Shown here: positions 42,666 to 54,800 of the stretch, piece after piece
Position numbering within the stretch: position 1 is the first letter of the stretch
How the letters are laid out: every line of letters begins with the position of its first letter
From: Perkinsus chesapeaki
Taxonomy: Eukaryota; Perkinsozoa; Perkinsida; Perkinsidae
Direction: 5' to 3'
NCBI GenBank assembly: GCA_013115145.1
Contig: JAAPAO010000122.1
Span: 1-64,000, forward strand
Length of the DNA stretch: 64,000 nucleotides
Translations under genes and position numbers: made by a program
The notes under the pieces: generated by a model
Database searches by the model: none
Seen by the model: only the letters and a program-made list of their open reading frames with translations
What the model was told of the DNA's origin: nothing

Positions 42666-44365
42666 ATAATCCCCACTCTTGATTAACGCATCAGCGTGTG
42701 TTCGTTATTTGTATGTAGCTTATTTGATTCGCAAAGTTTCATTTGTGGAGTTTCTAGCTTGTTACTACAAGTTATCGAATGTGTCTTGCAAGTTAATGTT
42801 ATTTTGTTCGTGTGGGCCTTGCGTGAGCACAGCAGACTGAAGAAGCAGCAAGTTATCGTACTTGCGAATAGAAGAGTAGTAATCTAGTTGTCGTATCGCT
42901 TGCGGGCCGTAGTAAACAAATACTCCTTCAACCAAGCGGAACGAGCGCATGATTACTACATAACTTCCGAACCCATGATTGTCATTCTGGGGAACCTAAG
43001 ACACAACCCAGCCCACTAAGTGACTTGATCCTGCTAGCAAGCAAAAAACCTATTATAAAAACCAAGTGGGATCCCCTTATACGTGTATATATACATGTTA
43101 AATATGTTCCCAGCGCTTGGGTCCGACCAGCGAGAGAAAACCTCGTTGGTGAAAGGCGTTGTGTTTACCCAGTGTTTTCATACCTCTATGGCGGGGTTGG
43201 ACATGATTCGGAGAAACACTCGGAAGAACACCACATTACACGTATCGTGTATTATATGTTGTCTTGTATCATATGGTTGATCGATTTACATATTCTTCCT
43301 TGCTGTGTCTTCTAGTACTATGCTACAAAATTTTATGGTCGTACACTCAATAGCAGACGAGAAATCGTTAAAAAACGAAATATTCTATTTCATTGGGGAG
43401 GGCTGTATTATGTTTCATATTTTTCACAAGTGAGTTGGCTGACAGGACGCTCTTTTGCTGCCAGCAAAAGAGCGTCCTCTTTTGTTGCCAGCAAATCTAT
43501 AAATATTAAATATCCACCGTACAATAACTGAGAAGCCAACTGCTAAAAGCTAATTGTCCGGAGCATCATCCAAAGTATGCGAATCGCTATGTAACTCTTT
43601 TCTCAGAAGAAGTTTGTACCTCATATCAAAACATCGCTCAGATTGGCTACCTGGACCCTTCACTTTCACTGATCATCGCAAGTAATGCGGAACTATGAAC
43701 GGAAACTGTACGACTGGCCAGTGGGTGCCATGCGGGGTCACAAACTCCGCTGTGGGAAACATTAAAGGCTTTATTGTGAGTGATACGCTCACGTGATAGT
43801 ACGGTAGAGCGGACGAAGTCATCCTTCAACGATAGGTTCGGCTCAACTGACTATGCAGTTGTGCTGAAAGGCCGTGAAAGATACGCAGAGTCTAATAATC
43901 ATTAAGGCGGACTCATTTATATTCCGGCCTAGCTCTCTTCATTAGAGTATTCCACCACGAATCAAGAGATTGCGTGCCGAATGCAGCGAGTAGGTAATAG
44001 ATATTGCAATATTACATCGGCAGCGAAACTCGGCCGCCCGGCTCCTTGCGTCCAGGGAGCGCCGCTCCATGGGGTTGTCGATGGGGCCAACTGTCTGGTC
44101 CCTTGTCCGGAGTAGGCCAACCAGGGGCTTTACGCAATGGCACTGGAGCAATGCGAGGTACGGTTCATAAGCTGCAAAAATTCACGCACGAACACTGAGT
44201 AACCAAACGTTCACAACTGTCACTAGTTTCACGGCAAAACCCTAATACAAACAAACGAACAAGAGGTGCCCGCTGGAGCTCACACGCGTGCTAGGGTAAC
44301 TCAACACGTGGCCAACGTGTTCTTTGTGCCACGAAGTTTGTAGAGCCGTGCCGTTCACCGCCTTC
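42666..44365. other. Intergenic; palindromic element inside
   Basis: 1.7 kb without a convincing gene. Holds the 3' flank of the anion transporter, a palindromic MITE-like element at 43433-43541, and the promoter side of the peptidase gene. Sequence is AT-rich to about 43.5 kb and balanced afterwards. Confidence 0.6.
43433..43541. repeat. MITE-like element with perfect 16-bp hairpin
   Basis: Inverted repeats AGTTGGCT (43433-43440) and AGCCAACT (43534-43541) bound 109 bp. Inside, AGGACGCTCTTTTGCT (43444-43459) pairs perfectly with 43463-43478 around a 3-nt loop. A second, imperfect copy of the centre (CTTTTGTTGCCAGCAAA) follows at 43479-43495. No coding capacity. It may be a small non-autonomous DNA transposon remnant or a folded RNA. 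Confidence 0.6.
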
Positions 44366-46874
44366 ATGTCCATAATCGCCTTCTTTGTCTGGCATGTTGT
44401 CAATGCTGGTATGGGGTACTCCCACAGGTATGATTTGAGAGCTGACGACTTGTAAGCATCAGCAAGCGATACCTGAGTCCGGTGTTACGTAACTAACCTC
44501 GTGCATGTGCCTAATGAGAGACCACAAGAGGAATTCACAACACTGCAAGCATTGCGAATCCCTATCATCTCAGGTATTCCAGTACAAATGTGACACGAAG
44601 AAAGCTGAGAGACTTCGAGATCGGTGTTTTCCCTGGCCAAGCTGTCGATCATGATCTAGGTGAGTGCAGTGTTGTCTCTGATGAGGCTAGATTTCAACCA
44701 TTTCAGGTCCAGAGAAGGGGACATTCTCTCAAACATACCTTATTAACAAGGACTATTTCGATGATAATAAACCGGTAGTCCCTCTTCATTCAGAAACAGC
44801 CTCTAGCCTAGCCTTTCTAGTGGAGGTGCGGCATTACCGTTGTACTACTCAGTTACTTTTCATCTACATCGCCGATGACATAAGCAGCGATGTCGTCGGT
44901 TATGAAGTAACCATACCTGCTCAGACTCTCAAGGCTGCTATGGTAGCCCTAGAGCATAGGTAGAGCGCTGAATAGCTGGTATAGCGGTCATTTTATACTT
45001 TTACCGTTGTAAACGTCCATAATATGTACTCCGTGTGACGGGTGTCTCAAAACGATTGGTGAACTCCCTCCGCCTCGTAGGTACTTCGGCGACAGTAAAC
45101 CAACATCAGACGTCTCGGCAACGAGACTGAAGAAGCTGCTCACTATACCTCAAACATTAGAGGATATTAGAAGTTCTGCCTCTTATATAACCGGAGTTCT
45201 GAGTCCGGCTACCCCGATGAAAATAGTTCTATTTGGGAGCAGTTACACAGGCGTAAGTTAATAGAGAAGAAATGCATGCTAGCACCTGATTTCAGTCGTT
45301 GGCTTCCTGGGCTCGACAGCTGTACCCTGACTTGTTCATCGGAGCCGTAGCTTCCGCCTCTCCTTTTGATATCAAAGTCGCATATGATCCGTGAGTGAAA
45401 GTTTGACTGTCAAACTATCCGATGAACAAATGTTGATTTGCGTGGCCTATTTTTTCATCTACTCAGCTACGACTCCGTAGCAGCTGACGATTTCTCCAAT
45501 CCAGAGCTAGGTGGGAGCCCACAGTGCTTGGCAGAAGTGTGTTCTACATGTATACAAGGAGGTAGCCCATAACATAGGTAACTAAAGCCCATGCGGCTTT
45601 TGCCGACATCTTGGGGACACCCGGAGGACGTCGTATGCTCGAGCAGAAGTTCCATATATGCCGTGGGACTCTCGACAATCGAGGCAACCAGCTCCTTGCG
45701 TGAGCCTACGAGATGACTTTGCATCAAAATCACTGTTACTTCTTCCCTCAGTACTCAAGGCTCAACCCTACTCGACTTCGATTTACAAAGCAACGACCCC
45801 TCCTGCTCCAAGGATTATTGCAACATAGCGAGGATATGCAGGAGATTCACCACTGGGCAGTGAGCTCTGTCAAGAACAGCTCAATAAGTGTGTACAGTAG
45901 CTTTCTGTGCAGGGAAGCAGCTCTCGATAAGCTCGCTGCCGTCTATAATACGAATTATCCCATCCCATCTACGAAGTGCCATGACTATGATTGGAGCCAA
46001 GAACTGCGGGAGTAAGAATGCTCTCAAGCGGTTCATTCGACTGGAACCCCCAGATTGTATCTATGTAGGCTCGAGGACTCCCGGAATAGCGGAGCACGCA
46101 GGTTGCGGGCTCTTATCGGATGCAATGGCCGGGGACTCTTCGTAACTTGTGACGAGTCAAACAGATGCCCTTTCATGAGATCTACAGACAGACTATCTCA
46201 CCGGCTCGAGCGATGCGACCGTGGATTCGGAATCTCGGAGGAAGAGGTCAACACAGTGGGGCAAAGACCTACAACTGAGTCTGTGGCAGGTCCGACAGAA
46301 GGTCACTGAGGTATATCGCAAGTACGGTGGAAAAGGGCTACATAATACGACTAATGTCATATCTATCAACGGCAATGCCGATCCGTGGTACCCGGTTTCA
46401 ATAACACAGAAACAACCTGGAGTTGATGTCCTGATGGTATGAGACTCAAAACTTTCGTCAAATAATAGTATTGTTTTCTCAGGTAGAAGGAGCTTCTCAT
46501 TGTTATTGGTCCCTCCACGAAAACGCGTAAGTATCCGGGTTGTGCTATCAGTGTGATCGAAGGTAAAAGCTTCCGGTAAAATTCAGCGGCTGAATTTCAG
46601 CCTAGTGGTAAGTATTCTGACTATGTGATAAGCCACAATGGATATGAAGCCTCTCGCCTCCGTTTCACGGGTACTTCCACGGAGTCTCTAGAGGTTCGTG
46701 TTGAACGAGGGTCCAGTTCCTGAAGCCCGCAATTCTAACTTGAATCAAAACACCTGTTACCGGCTTATTTTCTTCGTGGGACCATTTGTAATTCATTATC
46801 TTGTTCTTCCCAGAGACGTTACAAAGTTCGTGAAAAGAGCAATAACAAGGTGGTTGGGGCGCAAGCAGTATTGA
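44366..46874 (+). CDS. Serine carboxypeptidase of family S28 (PRCP-like), multi-exon
   Basis: The start is ATG 44366 (MSIIAFFVWHVVNAG), a signal peptide; exon 1 ends at 44427. Following exons join with matching phases at most junctions. Family landmarks appear in order: 'PEKGTFSQTYLINKDYF' near 44720, 'EHRYFGDS' split by an intron near 44958/45081, the nucleophile 'IVLFGSSYTG' near 45230, 'WARQLYPDLFIGAVASASPFD' near 45310, the catalytic Asp in 'NGNADPWYPV' near 46375, and the catalytic His in 'GASHCYW' near 46490. S28 enzymes remove residues after proline in lysosomal or extracellular settings. After the His exon the predicted frame adds about 60 residues with a hydrophobic stretch 'LIFFVGPFVIHYLVL', so the enzyme may be membrane-anchored; this tail rests on two predicted splices. 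The exons around 46060-46300 are uncertain. Confidence 0.8.
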
Positions 46875-48847
46875 CTTCAGTGAGCACGTCCTTGTTGGTT
46901 TCAATATTGGTCATCAAATATTTACTTTATGGCTTTCGACCTCTCCTCATCAAGGTCCGCCATTTACTTACCATTTTTTCATAACCTTTCAGAGTCAGCA
47001 GCAGTATACTATTTAGCACTGTAGGAATCGTTGCTACAGTATGGTAGACCGCTGGCTCTCGATCGTAAGTTTTCTATTCGGAACCTCGCAGCCGTGGCGT
47101 TCCAAATCGATTTTACGAAGCGTTGTGATATTTGCGTGCCTCCCAGAGTTCTCAATCAAGGTCCGGCGAGTAGACGAACGCGTAGCCAGTTCATGCCTGA
47201 GGCCTATCATATATCCTGAAGTTGTGGATCAGAATCAGTCAACCCCATTGTCACAACAAGCCCAAAGGAAGTTATAACAATATAGCGCCGGCAATGAACA
47301 TACTTTACTGAATGTAGATGCGTCTGTCAACTGTCGTCGAGCAAAGCCGCTCCTCAAAAGATGTTAACGAGTGTATACGTATCTCCTAGAGTTACTGCCT
47401 ACCAGTCCCATACCACGGGTTTACTCGATATTCTGTGAGTGGCGGTTATTTCTTCCCAGTGGTCTGTTCGTCACTCTCGTCAACTTGAAAATGCCAGCTA
47501 ACGTTATCTTCAATCGCGCTATAACTAACACTCAAAGCAAGGTGGTTTACATGGATATCAGATTATGAGCATCGCAGCACTGGCAATTAGCTGCATCCAC
47601 AGTATCAGTACGACTTATCGAGGGAAGTGCAAGTTAAAGCATTCGTAGTGGGAGATGTCACAAATGCCACTGTCGTCTGAGTACGTAGAAAGATTACCAT
47701 TGCGAAACGAGTCGATATAGTTCGTTTATTTCAAGAGAGCCGGTGATAATCTCGAGCTGAAAAATACCACGAAAATGAAGCAGAGTGGTTGAGACTGCCC
47801 AAGTCATAAGGGTATTGTCTCATTCAAATACAGATCATCAGCCAGAGAACAGATATAAGCAACAGACAAATAACGAATGTGGCACAACTGTCGAATAACA
47901 ACAAGTCGAATAACAATAAAAATATGTTCGCATGCAGGATATGTTCGACGAAAGAGACCGATGAATATCGACTTGGAGAACATCAGATTAGCTTTGACCA
48001 TAGCATAGAAGTGAGTAGCAACCTAGATAATCATAGTAGCAGTAGTGAGTTCTTCGCATACCAGAGCTTGGCAACTGAGCTGTTCGACCAGGACGGAAAG
48101 ACTATTTAAACCTCATTGGCTCGCTCTTACAATATGATGGCGACTTTTATATTTCATAATTAGTAAAAGCATTGGCAGAGGACCGAATTAGGGCGAGCAG
48201 TTGTGATACCGCGGTATGATCGAAGTTCGATTAGGGCAAATGCATCGTCTCCGCCGCTGCTACTCCGTAGAGAGGAATATGATAATGGTGACATGCCGAG
48301 CGGTTCTCTGCGTTCATCTTAATTTCTTGGACTAATGCATATGTTACTACTGAGGCGTCATTCGAGGTTGATCGACTTTGCGATACCTGATGCGGTCGTT
48401 CCCATCCGAAATGCCCCACAAGTAGTGACAAGTAACACATATATGTGGTCTGATGACTATAACTAGTGTAGTTTCATAGTAATGAGATCAAGACATTAGA
48501 GCATCCACAAAAATATATCGATTGAGTAATAGGAAAGTCGACTCATAGAGGTCGAAACAAAATAGAGGGTTAATACTGTCGTTACCTCAGCAAAATAATT
48601 ATCAATCACTACTCAATCCAAGGATGCGAGTGACAGCTGGTGGAGTAACCCGCTCGTCAGGCTCGATGAACAATACTTCGGGGCTGAAGGTCACTAAGGC
48701 GAGGAATGGTGCGAACGGGCTAACTGGTGAGGGTCTCACCCGTGGCCTTTCGCTGGATACTTGGTCGAGCGGTCTGGACGTGCGCAGGGGTAAATATAGA
48801 TTTAAGAGAGGATCGACTCCTCAAGCTGGGAGTACCAGCAGTTGTGC
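46875..48847. other. Unresolved region with scattered coding-like pieces
   Basis: No complete gene could be built. Plus-strand pieces that look coding are a frame from ATG 47041 (MVDRWLSIVSFLFGTSQPW), a frame around 47360-47570 (VYVSPRVTAYQS, VTLVNLKMPANVIF) and one ending near 47680 (LSREVQVKAFVVGDV). A possible short CxxC protein lies near 47925-48109 (MFACRICSTKE), and a Gly/Ser-rich frame at 48624-48851. They may be one gene with very small introns, decayed duplicates or chance. Confidence 0.3.
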
Positions 48848-49418
48848 CTAACATAGCATATGAGACATCCGGAAGATCTTTGAAGCCGTTATACTAGACT
48901 CGAAGTCAGAGCTATCAGCCATCTTAGTGAAGCTCTGTAGTAAACCCATAACAGGCAGCCGAGGTTTAGCCAATGTGGCCGAATACGCAGCACAGCATGA
49001 TGTCACCACAGCCTCTACCTGTAAAAACAAGCTGAACTGTATAAACAAGTAGCAGCAAGAACTGACGTCACAGACGGTAAACTGAGATGCAGAGGTTCTT
49101 TGAGCCAACAGGCCTGTACCGGAGCCGATTCTCTGCACACATGCAGCTACTTCTTTATAAAGCGGTCTGAACAGGATGTGAAGTAGCCACAAGATGATCA
49201 ACCGACCTCAAGATATGTATATCCTTCGAAGAAGAGGTCACCAACATATGCGGCAGAACCTTGCCGTAGAAGCTCTCGTATCGAGGGTAAACCTCCACGT
49301 CTCCCTGGGAAATGCAAATCACAACGGTATCCTGCGGCTCCCACCTGTTCAGAGTGACTAGCGAATCGTAGCTCGGAATCGATGTAGCGGTAACTGCAGG
49401 GAGACTGGGACTTGCCAT
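48848..49418 (-). CDS. Hypothetical protein, three or more exons
   Basis: Not recognised. ATG at 49418 (MASPSLPAVTAT). The first block encodes 'WEPQDTVVICISQGDVEVYPRYESFYGKVLPHMLV', followed by at least two further exons. One intron lies around 49200-49150; the other, of phase 0, lies around 49077-49020, with open ends 'SASQFT' and 'VEAVVTSCC'. The frame ends with '...SSITASKIFRMSHMLC' and TAG at 48848. No signal peptide or membrane segment. It lies about 220 bp beyond the kinase stop on the same strand and could be additional 3' exons of the kinase if the stop at 49641 is spliced out. Confidence 0.45.
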
Positions 49419-49437
49419 CGGGGAGCTTACGCTAATT

Positions 49438-49457
49438 CAGCCCGTCTTCGCGGGCTG
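49438..49457. other. Stable 7-bp hairpin with UCUUCG loop
   Basis: CAGCCCG (49438-49444), TCTTCG, CGGGCTG (49451-49457), followed by TCTTTT. It resembles a terminator-type stem-loop and sits 20 bp before the minus-strand ATG at 49418, so within its probable 5' leader. Confidence 0.45.
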
Positions 49458-49640
49458 TCTTTTCGATTGTCACAGTCTAGAGCAGCGAGAACTTGCAGCA
49501 CTAGCTTGGAAGTGCGCGGAAGTCCTAACGCATAAATAAAAGTCCAGAGCCAGTAGTACGAGCGAGGAAGAGCCTACCCATATAGTAACGAGATTCTAAT
49601 ACTTCCCTAGCGGCCTCACCGCACGCTAGTGCTTCGTCCT

Positions 49641-51510
49641 TCAACCTATCATTGCTCGTCGTATCGGTACCGTGCCCGCGTGGTAAAGGCTGTAGAGGTT
49701 CGATTGACGTCTAGGAGTGAGAGGAACGATACAGCGCGACTGGCCTAGGCTAACGCATCCCACCAGTCGATCATCTTCACAGCACTGTCCTAGTAGCCAC
49801 GGGTGACGACGGGCCTGTTCGGCTGTCATGCGTTTGCTCGGGTCAGCATTGAGGAGACTCAGAATGAAAGAGGCGAATACGGGGCAATAGCATGCGGATG
49901 CACTGGTAGTCTCGGCGATGCCGCACCTGGAAAAACAAAGCGCAATAACTCCAACCGTAAGCAGGCAACTCACTCATTGTTACAACCATCACCATTCGAG
50001 CTTCGACTGTTGGCTGGAATATCTCCCGGACAGGTGAGAATTGTCGGATCGGCCTTCAGCAAGAGTTCGAGGGTTCTGCCGTTCATTTCATACGACTTGT
50101 GTGATTCTGTTGAACCCTTCTTTTGTGATAGAATCTTAAAGCAGCTCTTCACGCAAGAATAATAGAAGAGCGACAACCCACATTGTGTACGTTGCGGTGA
50201 CGAGGACCGGTCGTCATCAATAATGCTATTATACCAGCACTCCACATGTCGGACGCGCAGCCTGCATCACCACGGAACACCTCAGGTGCAACATAGGGGT
50301 ATCTGCCAAGGGGAAATGCATAAGCCAAGCCTGACCCGCGAAGCTTACGTCCCACAAACTCGGCTCCGGAGCTCGCCATGCGAACGCGTGGCAAAGCCGA
50401 AGTCGATGAGTTTGAGGCAATTGTTGGAATCGATAATAAAATGCTCAAGCTTGACATCTCTATGCATTATATTCATACGGTGCCTGGGGAAACAATAAAG
50501 GGCAACGGCATGGGATATTACAAGTAAGCGAGTGCGTCGATGACCTGAGTTAGAACGATACGGGCCTCGCTACGCTTGAGTGAACCTGATGACACGGACC
50601 ATCTCTAACAACGATATGATGACTAGCATACGGCGACGTGCGGCTAGCCACTCGCAAAGATCCTTCCCTTGAATGTACTCCATAACCAGCCAGAGCTTCG
50701 AGCCAGTCTCATAAACAGCATGCAGCTTACAAACCGATGGATGGTCAGTTGATAGGAGAACTGATGCCTCATGGGCGGCGAGATTCAGGACGCCTGAGGT
50801 GGAAAACAGTGGCGAGGGACGCCCCAGTGAATCACCTTTGTCGGCCAGACGGCGCTTATCAAGCTGCTTGATGGCGTATTTCAAGCCGGAAGTGCGGTGA
50901 TAGCCGATCACGACCGAGCCAGAGAATCTAGCCAATATGGAGCTATGAGCAGGGATACTGGCAAAGATCCCCACCCGCTGCCAATGGCACTTTCCAACCT
51001 ATAGTCCTGACTGATATGACGATGGATGATCTTGCTACTAATAACCTAAGAATTGAGAATGCAAAATCGGTCTACAGAAAATAGTGCTCTACGGCGGCGA
51101 GAATGAGACAACGATACCAACGGTCATTCTGACCATAAGGAAGCTCGCGGCCGCCCTGAGACCCGTCGGCTACCTTATCTTCAGGGTTAGGGCACTTTAC
51201 TATATACCGAGCTCCACCGCTGCTACTGCTGGCACCCATGGGCATTCGGGGCCGAGACTCATGGCTTCGACCAGACCTCGCAGAGGTAGTCGTAGTAGTC
51301 CCGGCCGAGGTTCCAATAGAGCCATAGTGCTTCTTGGGACGGCTTTGACGACGGGACACTGGTGCTGGCTGAAATAGCGACCAACGTAGCTGACCATGAG
51401 ACTGCCACCGATCTTACCGGCTGGCCAGGCCTGTTCTTCTGTACGGTAGGTTTCCGTATGCAACCAAGTACTCCGCAGCTTGTGATGGCATCAATGAGTG
51501 CTTCAAACAT
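49641..51510 (-). CDS. Serine/threonine protein kinase with short N-terminal extension
   Basis: ATG at 51510 (MFEALIDAITSCGVLG). The first exon joins in phase 0 to a Ser/Arg/Thr-rich exon (PAPVSRRQSRPKKHYG...). The kinase domain starts near 50990: 'LESAIGSG' splices over a 47-nt intron to 'FSGSVVIGYHRTSGLKYAIK', restoring a canonical GxGxxGxV loop and the catalytic Lys. 'HPSVCKLHAVYETGSKLWLVMEYIQGKDLCEWL' follows, then 'MHRDVKLEHFIID', 'LIDFGFATR', 'PYVAPEVFRGDAGCASDMWSAGI' and the C-lobe end 'LNADPSKRMTAEQARRHPWL'. All catalytic residues (Lys, HRD Asp, DFG Asp) are present. The C-lobe ending and HRDVK sequence are CaMK/AGC-like. No EF hands were seen, so it is not a typical CDPK. Stop TGA at 49643-49641. 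Confidence 0.82.
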
Positions 51511-51837
51511 TCTAATGTTGCGGGTTTTTACGAACAAAAATATTTCCTATTGGGAAACACAAAAGCCGTCCCAGCCAACCAGCCAACACAACTTAATCTA
51601 TTAATCATTTCTAAATATAGCTTTATCATGCACTCCCCCTACTTTTATACCTACCAAGGTCCCCTCCCCCGCTGCCACAAATATGCCTTACGGTGTATTC
51701 TGCTGCTGCTGCTCTTGAGTTGCTTCACTTATCGTTGATAGTTGATTTCTAAGTTCTGCATTAGCCTTTGAATTCACTCGTGGAGTGAACTTAGGCGCTA
51801 CGCCAGTAATTCTTTGCTCCATCATCTGCCAGGAGGA
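51511..51837. other. Intergenic, no gene seen
   Basis: Spacer between the formin 3' end and the kinase start, both on the minus strand. It contains a GCTGCTGCTGCTC tract near 51700. The frame at 51550-51738 has no support. Confidence 0.55.
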
Positions 51838-54800
51838 TTACTGCTCACGAGCCAGGCCACCAGGGCCCACCTGGGATTTGAGCCTCTGCTTTGCTGCATT
51901 TTGAACATCAGACATCAACCCGCCGTGATGGTGGTGGTTAGAGCTGCTGCCCCCAAGGCTGGTGGGTCTGGTACCACTCGCCGAGGTAGAATGCCGACCA
52001 GATCGGCTCGAACCTGCGAGAACGGAAGTCCGCGGAGACCCGAATGCAGCCTCCTACCAACGAGTGTCCGACGGTGAGAGTGATAGACAGGCAACACCCC
52101 TCCGGAGCCAATAACAGGCGGCACCTAAGAACTTGGGTATATGATAGCCAGCCACTGCCCGACACCAAAGCTACCCGTTGTCGGCCAAACTGGCTGGGAG
52201 CTGCTGCTGCTGCTGCTCCGTGAGTGCTCCATCGGGGATTCGAAGATCCTCCGCTGCTAGTCGATGAAGCCAGGCCATCACCCTCGTCACTACCCACTAC
52301 CATATTAGCCCTGCCGTGCTCGAACAGCCGCGGAGACTCTTGGCCAAGTACAGTGGCCGGCCTGAGCTCGATGACACTGCACCACACTGATTACGATCTT
52401 AGCAAACTCACTTCTTTAGCGCTGCGGTTCCACGAGAGACCGAGAGGGATAAGGGAGGTATGTCCGGTCGAGAGGATCCAGTCGATGATACACTGCTTTG
52501 ACCTGAGCAGTGACGAACACGTGCACTGCGAAGGAACTTAGTAATTCACAGCCAGACAGCTGCTTGTGAGAAGCCCGAACAACAACCACTACCGCTCTAG
52601 CGAGTCACCGAAACCTGACCCGCCTGGCAGGAGGTCGGGCATATACTGAACCTAACGAGCCCACTGTGGCTCGAGTGATCCCTGACCGCGCGCCACTAAA
52701 TTACTGGTTCGCTTCCTCGGCACTCCGGTTGGCCCGAGAGGCGGTCGTCCTCTATCACTAATTGCCGAACCAGCTGACTCGATGCTGCTCCGACGACCAC
52801 CCACGGAGGAGGCGAATGATGAAACTGGCGAGACTAACAAAGACCATTTCGAAGCGACAGAGGTAAATGCCGGCACATCGCCCAGAAGCAAACTCCTCAT
52901 CTTCGCTGTCAGGCAGGATGCTCTCCTCCAACTGAGGATTCTTCCGTTTAAGTATCTCAAGGGAAGCTAATAAACAAACCACACCTGTGAAGAATCACTT
53001 ACCCGCGCCACCGAGTTCGTCATGCTTTTCCTGGACTCCAACCGTCTTCGCAATCTCTCCGCCTCACGAGACTCCGAACCGTGCCTGAGACCATGGCCGG
53101 CTTCCCAGGCGATTAGAGCTCCGGTTTACTTACCGAGATACGTTCCGCTTGTTAGCTCCACTGTTGCTGCTAACAGGTGGGGGACGGAAGTCTTGCGCGC
53201 CCGACACTGAGTAAGCACGCTAAGCAGCAGCAGCTCCCGCGGGAATGAGTCACTACTAGCTCTCAGGCTTGGGCGCCCAGTTGGAGGCTTCGACGCTGTG
53301 CTACCGACACTAGACCGAGGAGAGGAAACGCTGAAAGGATACGAACTACTGTCCACTCAGAGGAACCCCGCCTGTGAGCGCATTAGAAGAGAACCGGCCA
53401 TTTCGGCCCCGAGAGGATGGAAGGATGTGAAACTCAAGAGGTGAGTATTGGTACCTTGACTTAGCTGTATAGAACGTATCTCCACTGGAGGATTCAGTTG
53501 GGCTTTCTCTGAGCTTAGCTGAAGGGAAAACAAGAGCTTATCAACAAGTAGTATCCTACAGTTGCGCAGAAAAGGGGACAACGCACACAATCGGGCGAGC
53601 GCAGCTGGTAGCAGACTCACCCATCGAGACAATACTCCTCATCGACCTCTTCCGCGATACTCGTGAGCGTCGCTCTAATACACAGGTATCCTCAGCACTC
53701 GGTGCGGCGACCTTACCACCCCTGGATGACTTCACAGAGCGTGTGCTATGCGCCGATGAAACCGACAGCGTGGATTGATCTAGCTCGGACATGCTGCTGC
53801 CATCCAGGGACTCACTTTGTATCACAATCTGCCGGAACAGCATTTCGGGACGCGAGGACAGCAAATGAGAGCCCCACCGATCGAGGCCTCTCCCGGAAGA
53901 CCCCTCGGATCTGGTGCACTGGATGAAGCTCCATGTCGCTGTCCGTGCTGGGTCGAGGAAGTAGGACATCAACAGGGACAGCGGCATCGGCAACCTCCGT
54001 AGCCGAGACCAGCGACAGGGGAGGTATGGCTGGTGGGCTCGGCAGAGGGTCCGAAACCTGATCCAGTTGCCATCGACCGAGCTCGAGGAGGCCTTCAACT
54101 CACCGTGAACGTGCTGACTATCGGCGTGTCTGTAGGCTCACCCTCCTCACTAGGTGGACTCGGCGGCGGACTGTTCAAGTGCGAGAAGCTCGGGAAGCCT
54201 GGAGTCTGACCAGGGCCACCTAGTGGCACCGAATCGGCCATGGCAGTCTGAGACGACAGCAGCTGAAACCCTCCTTCCTAACGCACACACGTGACCTACT
54301 GGCGTCCTCTCTGGCTCACTAAGCGGCACGTTGCTGTTAACATTCTCCTTTTCCCTATTGAATATAGGAGGCCGACCAATACCAGGATTGAGCACCAAAG
54401 ACTAACACATAAGCGTCCAATGCCTTGCGCTTCAGTACATTCTCACCTTGGCTGCTATGCTGTCAGATACAACGGTACTCGGTGTCGACGGCGGCATCGG
54501 CGGTGTAACGCAGACTGGGCTGGACAGATTGCCCCGCTCCACGGAAGCCTCGACGCCTGCCGGTACCGGGTACTGCTCACTGAACTGTTCACGTAGCTTT
54601 AACTTCTGAATCTGATATAAAAGCCAGCCCTGGCAACCGGACGAGAATGTGTGCTTACATCTTGTTCGACCTTCGCTATCAGTTTCAGCATGTCGTGGCA
54701 GACCTCGAAAAGATCCTTGGACTCCGGTCCGCGCTCCTTTGGTGGGGGCCAAACAGAATCGTAATCGACAAAGGTCATACAAAGGTTACGGTAGCTGATA

